From NCBI GenBank assembly GCA_021613535.1, contig CP075497.1:1116001-1180000 (forward strand): DNA of 64,000 nucleotides, written 5' to 3'. Origin of the DNA: Adineta vaga (Eukaryota > Rotifera). Both the position numbers and the translations under genes were made by a program. The notes below the pieces were generated by a model. The model ran no database searches and was not told where the DNA came from. It saw only the letters and a program-made list of their open reading frames with translations. This document shows, piece after piece, positions 56,194 through 64,000 of the stretch (the stretch's first letter is position 1; each line of letters starts with the position of its first letter).

Positions 56194-56982
56194 TTATTTC
56201 AATAGAAGAATGAAAAACATGATAGAAATATATAACATAATATTTAGAGATGAATTACAGTTCATACTACCTGGAATCGAATTAGATATAGTTTGACATA
56301 CGTCACAACTCAACTGATGCGTGACAGTATCGGCGTTAAATGAGACGGCTGCTGTTTGTGCATAAATATTACCATAATAAGTTACGTTGATTGCAAATTC
56401 AACGGACGCATAAGCGAGAATATTACCAATGAAGAGACTGTATTGACCAAGTGTGGCACTACTACCTATCTGCCAGAATATACAACCAGCTTTAACACCA
56501 TTTATTAATCGAACTTCACTATTGGCAGATGTTATGAGAGTACTACCGACCTGAAATATATATATACCAGTTCCATTTAATGTCAAAATGCCTGCGGGTG
56601 AATAGATTCCAGCAGCCGAATCGAATTTGTAGACGCCTGGTGCAAGTATCTTACCTGCTAGATCAACACCAGTCATTTGTGCAGTGAGTGGTATACTTCT
56701 TAGCTCGTTATACGCCGTGGTCGCATCTTGTTGAGCTTGTAAAGCGATACCAGTGCCCAGTTCAGTGACGCCATTGATTACACCCGGTGGATTAAAACCA
56801 GTTAATGCGACGCTTGGACTAATAGCTAAATTACCATTAATAACGGTAAACCCAGTATTACTTATCGCACTTGCAGCAACTACTGTAAAATTGGCAGCAC
56901 TTCTCATGGTTGGACAAACTGTCAAACTATCAGTAGTCGTTATTAAACATAGTAGAGCAATAGAAATTATACTCAATAACAT
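56194..56982 (-). CDS. Ice-binding-like protein (DUF3494) with C-terminal anchor
   Basis: A product of 262 residues from the Met at 56982; an in-frame Met at 57087 would add 35 non-signal-like residues. A signal peptide (MLLSIISIALLCLITTTDS) is followed by the DUF3494 beta-solenoid pattern: AANFTVVAASAISNTGFTVI, GNLAISPSVALTGF, AQQDATTAYNELRS, LAGKILAPGVYKF, GILTLNGTGIYIFQ and CIFWQIGSSATLGQYSLFIGNILAYASV. These blocks are diagnostic of IBP-1-type ice-binding proteins of cold-living bacteria, algae and fungi. The C-terminus (NIMLYISIMFFILLLK) is hydrophobic and suits a GPI signal or membrane anchor. A role in ice binding, freezing tolerance or adhesion is inferred. Horizontal origin is likely, as the family is sporadic in animals. 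Confidence 0.88.
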   Translation of the reverse strand: MLLSIISIALLCLITTTDSLTVCPTMRSAANFTVVAASAISNTGFTVINGNLAISPSVALTGFNPPGVINGVTELGTGIALQAQQDATTAYNELRSIPLTAQMTGVDLAGKILAPGVYKFDSAAGIYSPAGILTLNGTGIYIFQVGSTLITSANSEVRLINGVKAGCIFWQIGSSATLGQYSLFIGNILAYASVEFAINVTYYGNIYAQTAAVSFNADTVTHQLSCDVCQTISNSIPGSMNCNSSLNIMLYISIMFFILLLK

Positions 56983-57087
56983 ATTTGTGTAGAAGATAAT
57001 TCTAGCTGATGTATGAATATGAAAATTACATGCGTTATTTATACGTCTAACTTTTAGTATTAATATGCATACAGTGTATGAAAACAT

Positions 57088-58838
57088 AAAAAGAAAAGGG
57101 TATTCAAAAGTTTTATATAGAAGAAAACCTTTGCCATCAATGAATGTTGTGAAATGTATATCATACAGAACAAAAAATATTTATATATACATTATTAACA
57201 TTTTCTTCTTTGATAATAAATGAAGAAATAAAAGAAAGATTAAAGTTCATGACCAATTCATACAAAATGTTGTTTGGAATATTAATTATATGGTTACATC
57301 AAACATAGTTCCATCTTCAACAGTGATACACGGCGTGGATCAACACAACATTGTATGATTCATGGAGATCAACGAGGACAAATTTTCATTTTTGATACGA
57401 GTGCATAATAATTAAAAGGAAAAATATTAGATTATTTTATTCTTTTTCTATCTATGAAATGGAAATAAAAATAAATTGACAGTAGGGATTTCAGAGCAAA
57501 TTTGAAACTCAGCCCTTCACATTTATTCCTCTTTTTAAATCGTGTAAAAGTGAAAATACAATTTCATGTAGTGAAAAGAATATTGTGGTTATCTTACTTC
57601 GTTAGTCAATCCCGACGGATCATTTAGCAACTATAAAAATCCTCTGTAGAATGAAGTAGATGGGAAATAGGTAACTTTTTGTTGTGTTTGGAATGTTTTT
57701 ATTTCTATTATTGATTTAATTTCGTCTTCAAATATCAAAACTCTTAATCGCATATTTTCTAGGTCTTATGTATAGAACGTATGGGATCAGTAAAGTACTA
57801 ATTGTAGCAGATCGGGCGAAATGATACCTTGTTTTAGTTACGCTATACCCAACATCTGATCTTTGTCATCTATACTATGAGAGGTGTTTTGTTTATTGAT
57901 TTAATTCAAGATTGCTGAACATGATAATTTTGTTTAATTATCGTTTTTGATTGTTTTGATCATTTCTCTTGGTTTATCAACATTTAAATCCATCATAATT
58001 CGTTGAATAATTATAATAATTGGGTGAGAGTGTGGGTGTTAGATGGATGTAGTACCCACACACTTCTCTTTTGGATTGTATAAAAAAGAGTTTATATAAG
58101 TCTACTCAAGGACATTAAACTGTTACTGCTTGCACTTTTCCGATGCATTCAGTACTTTAATAGAAACAATTTATTGCGCAGACATTTAAAATATTGCTTA
58201 CCTTTTTCTTTCTTTCTGTTCTGTCATGTTTGTACGTCTAGCAAAGAGGCAGAGAGTAGACGACGAGGAAAAACGACTATATTTTCTCTTCTCTCTAAGT
58301 CTAAATAAGTTTATTTATTTTCAAGAAATTATACTTTAATTTCAACTTTCTTGACAAAATTGTCACTAATTCAAACGAATATTGTTATTTGAAGTGTGTT
58401 GATCAAGAACGTATTACATGATTTATTATTCAACACTTGCAGTTATAATATTTTTCTTCCATTCTGTCATGCTTATGTAAGAAAAAAACATGTAGAGTGT
58501 AAGAAGAAAAAATGAGTCCATTTTCTCTATAAACTTCGAGTGCGACGACGTTTGCATTTTACATAAGAATAATTTCTTGTAATAGAAATATGTGTTGATT
58601 TTCACATAGGTTGATGAGAGAAATCATTCGATGTAAAGAGTAATTACTAGTAAATCAATATGAGTAAAGTGAAAACTTTTGAAAAACTAATTAACACAAA
58701 ATATTGTTCCTGATTTCTATGAGAAATAGTTTGTCTATGTTTTCGATCAAAGCGTTTTTACCGTAATAGAAAAGGTTGTGAGAAGAAAGAATATAATTAA
58801 TCAAATATTTTTTTTACATTTAGATCTTTGATTGAGCA
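57088..58838. other. Intergenic, no gene supported
   Basis: AT-rich divergent upstream region of the ice-binding gene and the DUF389 gene. A well-conserved TG-rich snap-back lies at 58021-58066. Segments such as TGGGATCAGTAAAGTACTAAT near 57783 recur near 49125 (TGGTATCAGTAAAGTACTAA), so a second small dispersed repeat may be present. Confidence 0.45.
58021..58066. repeat. TG-rich snap-back element with conserved loop
   Basis: TGGGTGAGAGTGTGGGTG faces AGTACCCACACAC. The loop TTAGATGGATGTAGTACCC is nearly the same as in the intronic copy at 50633. Confidence 0.8.
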
Positions 58839-60672
58839 ATGTCTGGTGAAGAAATTTGCATTATTGTTATTCCGAACGATTTACCGCCTGAGAATGATAA
58901 TCAGCAAAGTACTGTTGCTGATAACAAGCACATAGCAGATGAGGTTTGAATAACTGTTTTAAAACTTGGATGTATGTATTCAGACATTTTTCTTGTTAGA
59001 GTATATCACAGATCAATGAAATTAGAAGATCGATAGACGGCGGTAGTAATGAACAGAATGAATCAGTATTTGTATCGTCTGGACAGCACACAGAAGAATA
59101 TCCATGTCGACAATGTGAACAATCCTTAGCTAGTCGATTACGGTTTCATATTATTCCAAAACTGAAACTACGAAAGACTATTTGGATTCCAACCAATTAT
59201 AATAAAAGTTTTTTTGTTATTTGTTATACTGAGTTAGGTCTTCAATCTGATGGCATTCTCGATGAATTGCGCCGCGCAGAAATCGGTATTCGTGGTGAAT
59301 CACAAGTTCTCATTATTCCCGTGAGTTGTTCTCTGGGATTACAAAATGTTATAGAAAAACAAAGAACCATGGCCGATAATAATAATACATCTGGAACTGC
59401 TCTTGATGGCGAAAATCATGCAGCGAATTTACCTAAAACATTATTATCAGTTAATGAAAGACCATTGCATCCATTCTTGAAAAGTATTCGTGCTCGTTTA
59501 ACCGTACATAAAATTCTCGGAATGATTCGACAACAAAGTTCATTTACATTCGATTATTTTTTCTTCTGTATCTTGGCTTCTTTAATTGCATGTTTAGGTC
59601 TTTTAGAGAACAATACTGTGTAAGTTTAATTTACTGTAATATCAGAAATAATACTACTCTTTTTTATAGAGTTTTGGTGGGAAGCGCACTACTCTCACCT
59701 CTGATGGTAGAAATCAGTTCAATTCTTTTTTAGTATCTTTTTTTTCTTGTTTTTGTTAGGGTCCTATCATAGGTTTTGTCATTGGTATTCGCACTCGTGA
59801 GAAGAAATTATGGTTCTCCGGATTGAAGTCTGAATGTCTAGGAATTATGATTGGCATGCTTACCGGATTTCTTTTTGGACTATGTACGACCTGGTCCGAA
59901 ACTAAATGGGGTTCTAGTGACTCCTTTCCTACTGACGAAATGCGATCCAGGTGGAATTTGATATCTTCGTCTAAAAAAAAATAAATAATCAATTATTAAT
60001 CTTCTAGAGGTGACCACCGACGTTTATGGTTTGGTACTTTGGTTGCGTTAGCCAGTGTAAATCAATCTAACCGAGAGCGCTAGAATAAATTGTTTGATTT
60101 CTATTTCTTAGGGTGCTGCAGCAGCTCTATCCACTCTCGGCGGCAATTTTGGCTCGTTAGTTGGAGTGGCAATTAGTGCTTCTATTCTTCCTCCTGCCGT
60201 CAATACAGGCTTATTGTTTAGTTACAGTCTTCTAGCTTTTTCTCGATCAAACATAGGTCGTCATTCCACAATACAAACAAATGGAACAGCAACTTTTCAT
60301 TCACTTCCAAATTTTGTTAATTGCACAGAACTTATCAACAATAAATATATACCTCTCTATTCGTGTGATATGCCTCGAGAAGCGGCTCAGTTAGGAATAT
60401 TTTCTTTTATTATAACCTTGATTAATATTCTTAGTATTTGTTTGATGGCCATATGTATCCTTTTAATCAAAAGAGTTACACCAATTGTTTCAGATGATGA
60501 AATAAGTAAGTTTTGACTTTTCAATTATACTTTTGTTCTTTAAAAAGAATTGAAATTTTATTTTACAGCTCGATCTTGGCGTTCAGATCTGAAGAATACA
60601 CATACTTTGCCGAATAATCAATTGAATACTGTGTCTGATAGAGAAAATGATCAAGAGCTTACTGAAGTTTAG
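58839..60672 (+). CDS. DUF389-family multi-pass membrane protein
   Basis: Seven exons (58839-58943, 59000-59619, 59670-59706, 59760-59950, 60008-60056, 60112-60505, 60569-60672) total 1,500 nt, or 499 residues, in frame throughout. A polar N-terminus is followed by a regulatory-looking alpha/beta region (about residues 85-140, LQSDGILDELRRAEIGI). The membrane domain carries the DUF389 signatures FDYFFFCILASLIACLGLLE, VLVGSALLSPLMGPIIGFVI and GAAAALSTLGGNFGSLVGVA, with ISASILPPAVNTGLL. DUF389 proteins occur in bacteria, archaea and some invertebrates and are of unknown transport function. The intron-rich structure shows it is fully adapted to the host. A TG-rich snap-back starts 165 nt after the stop. 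Confidence 0.88.
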
Positions 60673-60836
60673 AAAATTATTCTCGATATCCATGCTTATC
60701 CACAACAATGTAAAAAAGCATACGATCTAATGAATTCTCTTCATAATATTTCATGTTTGAATAAATTTTACTATAACTACTAAATAAAATAATACGCTAA
60801 AGTTTAACAGGTTATACAGAATATTTAAAATGGTGT

Positions 60837-60894
60837 CTTCGAGAGGATGTTGATTAAGATTATAGTCTCATCATCATCACTCACACCCTCGAGA
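60837..60894. repeat. TG-rich snap-back element, diverged
   Basis: CTTCGAGAGGATGTTGAT faces ATCATCACTCACACCCTCGAG. It is followed by a short coding-like fragment (60895-60990: MQYVTLRDGSGPQIDAGG...) and another weak copy near 61081-61116. Confidence 0.6.
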
Positions 60895-61120
60895 TGCAAT
60901 ATGTTACACTTCGTGATGGTAGTGGTCCGCAAATCGATGCTGGCGGACATTCAATGGGACTTGCCATATTACCTAAAAATATTGGGGGTGTTTATTGATT
61001 TTGACTGATTTATACTATGATCGACCACTTGAAGTTTTTATTTTGTCTAATAAAAGAAAAATCTATTCAATTATTTTTTTAAGGTGTGGATGAGAGAACG
61101 CGCCCTCTGATTCTCAACAA

Positions 61121-61621
61121 TAAAGAAACACATCTCTATCACCTATAGTATCCGATGATTCAGTCGATCAAAGTAGAAGACATGAAAGTGACATACAACT
61201 TCATGTTGATGAAAACGAACAGATTTGTACAAATACACCTTTGAATTTTAAGAATCTTAGCATCGATGATCACTACGATATGATAGACACTGACAATCAA
61301 TCCTTTTTCGAATAAAATCATTCAGATATATCTTTAATTGTGAACGATTTTCCAACTGATGGTCAACCAGAAGTGATGGAAATTGATGAATAATCTTCTT
61401 TTGAAAGTTATGAAAATACTGATTTGAACACGAGAAGGGTTCTTGATTACTTTTTTCTTACGTCTAATTTTAAAAACCTCACATACACCGATCAGATTTC
61501 ATGTCGAGGGAAAATAATCATTCGTTTAATAGAAAAATTACCATTTATAACTGTACACAATAAAGATCAATCCGCACAATTAAAATCGAAAAAAGAATAT
61601 TCTGTTCAAGCATTTGATTGA
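61121..61621 (+). pseudogene. Long frame interrupted by two in-frame TAA codons
   Basis: A single plus-strand frame of about 165 codons ends at TGA 61619-61621 and is broken only by TAA at 61313-61315 and 61391-61393. Composition is protein-like and acidic in the first part (SDDSVDQSRRHESD, NLSIDDHYDMIDTD), then more hydrophobic (VLDYFFLTSNFKNL, IIIRLIEKLPFITVH). I do not recognise the family. Because frame is kept over 500 nt, loss of function is recent, or the sequence is read through. A CTATCACCTATAG acceptor-like site precedes the first codons, so it may be the last exon of a lost gene. Confidence 0.5.
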
Positions 61622-61745
61622 GTTTATGCTAGAACTCGTACAAGTGGAGATACGGCAATTGTTTATATAGTTCTCTTTCGATAATTAATAATTGATGTCT
61701 TTATTTCTCTGTAAAAACGAATATTCGCATTTCTATTGATTTTTT

Positions 61746-63964
61746 TTATAATGTTCGACGAAAACGTTGTTCAATTTGAGTTCGATATCGTGCAATGGAT
61801 TTCTTGTATTCTTTTTTATAAAATTTTGATAGTAAAACAAAGATAAGAAATGTAATCATTGGTGGAATAAATGAAATAAAATATCCCGAAAGAAATATCC
61901 ATGAATCGTGTGTTGAATTCATACATTTCGATACATAAGAAAGAATTAATCGTGGTAATGCAAGAATAAATAAGACCACAGGTGCAATTAATAAATGTTG
62001 ATGTTGTCGAAATTGTTCACGTAACATATATTTATATGGTCGATCTTTACGAATATAAAGTTTTTGATGAGATTTTTTTGTTATCAAAATAATTGATGAA
62101 ATAAAATTAATTAAAAATGGAAGAAAAAAAATGAAATGTATTTACAATTCGATTATAAATTTGTAAATGAGATGAATATTTCAAAACACACCAGATTCGT
62201 TTCTTATCATCATTATCATTTTCTCGTTCTTCAAATAAATTTCGATGAAATGGATCATGAATAGATGTTGAAATAATGAAAATTACAAGAATAATTAAAA
62301 CTTTTTTAGCGAATTTTTTACTTGTTTTTTTATTAAAACGAGTTTCTTGACACACTGTTATAGCTCTTTCTAAAGCAACATATGCATTTAACCATTGATC
62401 CATATTTAAACAAATTCGTAGAAGAAAATCCAATGAATAACATTGAATTTTGATGAACAATTGATTTGATGGTATTGAAATTCGTGTTGAAAGATAAGTA
62501 AAATATTTTAATCCAAAGAAAATCATTGTGAATATTGTTGTTATTGATGAACCAAATAAATAAATTTCACAACCGACTTCACGTAGACTTTTATTCTTAA
62601 ATGTAATTAATGAAAGAATTCCATTACTTAATCCTATGATCATAACTAAAAATGTCAATGAAAAACTTATTTTTACAATAGGTGTTTGATGAATAAGACT
62701 AACAGCAGGAATAATATGATAAGCTAAAATAGCATCAAGTGATAAAGCAAATTCATTGGTTGTAAATTGACATCGTGTTCCATAATAACATGAATCACAA
62801 ATACATATGGATCGTTTTGGACAATCGAGTGAATCTTGAAAACATTGTCCACCATTTTCGCATTCATTTTGTCCAAAACAATCAAATCGCATTTGATGAT
62901 TAAAATTGAAACAATTTGCTGAACGTTTATCTTGATGATTATAACATAAACAAAGATAAATATCATCATGAAAACATAAAAGATTCGATGAATAATTTTG
63001 ACAAATTAAATGATAAGATTTTATACGACGAAGAACATGCAATTGAGAAAATGTTTTATTGACTAATGTATTTATGGATGGACAACGTTGAGATGAATTT
63101 ATTCTTTCGATTATTGTCGTAGAATAACGATAAATTGGTTGAAGAATAACTAAATAATAGATTTTATCTAATGTTTCAATAAAAGTTAAATGAAATGGTT
63201 GTAACCAATAAATTCTTATAGAATTTGTTGCTTGAGATATTGGTTGTAAAGTTGTTAATCTTTGTGGATTATTTTCTAGAAGATCAGGCGAAGGATTTAA
63301 ATAAGGAATAATTGTAATAAAATGAATAAAAACTGAATGAGATAAATCAATATTCTTATCAAATATAAGATCAATTCGATTTGCAATTAATTCACATTGA
63401 TTTCCATGAAAATCTTTTGGACAAATACAAAAATATTTTCTATTGGTTGATGACATAAAATCATCATAAGGAAAACATGTACCATTATTTTGACAAGGAA
63501 AACTTTCACATATTCGATTTCGAAGATAACATTGAGAACCAAATTGATTATTTGGACAAATACATATGGATCGATTATTATTTAATTTTCCAATACATAA
63601 CGAATTCGATGAACATTTACAATTATACGGTATATGACATTATTCACCAGATCATCCTTGTTCACATTGACAAAATATTTGTTTGGTATTGAAATAATTT
63701 AGACATTTTCCATGAATAATCATTTTCTAATGGAATATTTATAAGAAATGCTAAACGATGATGAACAGGTAAAAATAAAAATTTGATTGGATAAAAAAAA
63801 CTTCCTCGATAAATTTTTAATGAAAATGTTTCATAAATATCAATATGTATTGAATAAGTTTTATTCATATCTTTTGGTCGATTTAAATAATATAAATGAA
63901 TATTAAATTTGATTTTACAATCTCGTATTGATAAATATGTAAATTGTTCATAAGAATGAATCAT
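61746..63964 (-). pseudogene. Decayed EGF-domain 7TM receptor
   Basis: Read on the minus strand, an extracellular region holds EGF-like Cys patterns (CESFPCQNNGTCF; CICPKDFHGNQCE; CFGQNECENGGQCF with CICDSCYYGTRCQ). A 7TM domain follows (TFLVMIIGLSNGILSLITF ... LNMDQWLNAYVALERAITV ... LLIAPVVLFILALPRLILS ... GYFISFIPPMITF). The reading frame is broken by a shift near 63735, an in-frame TGA at 63652-63654 where an EGF Trp is expected, and an in-frame TAA at 63640-63642 where a residue before an EGF Cys is expected. A shift also occurs at a run of eight T near 62124, between IVNTFHFF and LPFLINFIS. No intron signals explain these breaks. The 5' end lies outside the window. This type is a large bdelloid family; this copy is probably dead. 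Confidence 0.82.
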
Positions 63965-64000
63965 TCGTTGATTTGCATTATCAATAAGTAAAATAAAAAT

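Noticed and set aside
62088-62145. An intron explaining the frame change near 62124
   Set aside because: A GT is present at the left, but no AG acceptor lies before coding homology resumes. One base difference in a T run explains it better.

Overview
This is a 64 kb stretch of AT-rich animal nuclear DNA and very probably comes from a bdelloid rotifer (Adineta/Rotaria-like). Spliceosomal introns are mostly 50-80 nt with GT...AG ends. The gene content is typical of the group: EGF-plus-7TM and rhodopsin-like receptors, an ADP-ribosyltransferase fused to kinesin-light-chain-type TPRs, an F-box/LRR-type protein and a mucin-stalk membrane protein. To these are added genes whose families belong mainly to fungi, plants or bacteria: a non-ribosomal peptide synthetase (NRPS), a DUR3-type urea symporter, a fungal-looking AIF/AMID-like oxidoreductase, a BAHD-like acyltransferase and a DUF3494 ice-binding protein. 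Bdelloids are known for such horizontally acquired genes, especially near telomeres. The species call and each transfer claim are inferences from sequence features only.

Layout. 1-5.1 kb: gene-poor, with a receptor fragment. 5.2-7.1 kb: DUR3-like symporter. 9.7-9.85 kb: MITE-like inverted repeat. 10.4-11.8 kb: two tightly packed small genes, the first with a HEPN-like motif. 13.2-14.2 kb: arrestin-fold protein with a signal peptide. 15.0-15.9 kb: secreted protein. 16.2-17.5 kb: AIF/AMID-like oxidoreductase, tail to tail with the NRPS (17.5-25.7 kb, minus). 26.8-32.0 kb: mucin-stalk membrane protein built from symmetric mini-exons. 32.4-35.1 kb: CDF/MTP-type metal transporter. 37.5-38.5 kb: Cys-rich secreted protein with a 9-residue repeat. 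39.3-40.3 kb: GPCR. 41.1-42.8 kb: F-box/LRR-like gene. 43.0-45.8 kb: ART-TPR. 46.6-48.2 kb: a Pro-rich Cys-tailed protein and a VWC protein. 49.6-51.8 kb: GPCR. 53.1-54.5 kb: BAHD-like enzyme. 54.9-55.9 kb: GPCR. 56.2-57.0 kb: ice-binding protein. 58.8-60.7 kb: DUF389 membrane protein. 61.1-61.6 kb: broken ORF. 61.7-64.0 kb: decayed EGF-7TM receptor.

Two things stand out. First, the eight-exon NRPS model (7,860 nt, 2,619 codons plus stop, every junction in frame) reads A-T-C-A-T-C-T and ends in a fused class A flavin monooxygenase. It has no thioesterase and no third A domain, and core motifs are intact throughout. Second, about twenty short TG-rich snap-back elements are scattered through the window (arms near CTTGAGGGTGTGGGTG / CACCCACACCCTCAAG; some copies also share the loop). 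At least five of them sit exactly where coding homology stops: an arrestin copy, two receptor fragments, an Arf GTPase fragment and the last TPR of the ART-TPR gene. Because TGTGGG-type repeats are reported as telomeric in bdelloids, this looks like a record of broken ends capped or joined with telomere-like DNA, or of a mobile snap-back element landing at breakpoints.

Multi-exon coordinates were worked out by hand from splice signals, reading phase and domain continuity. No database search was run.
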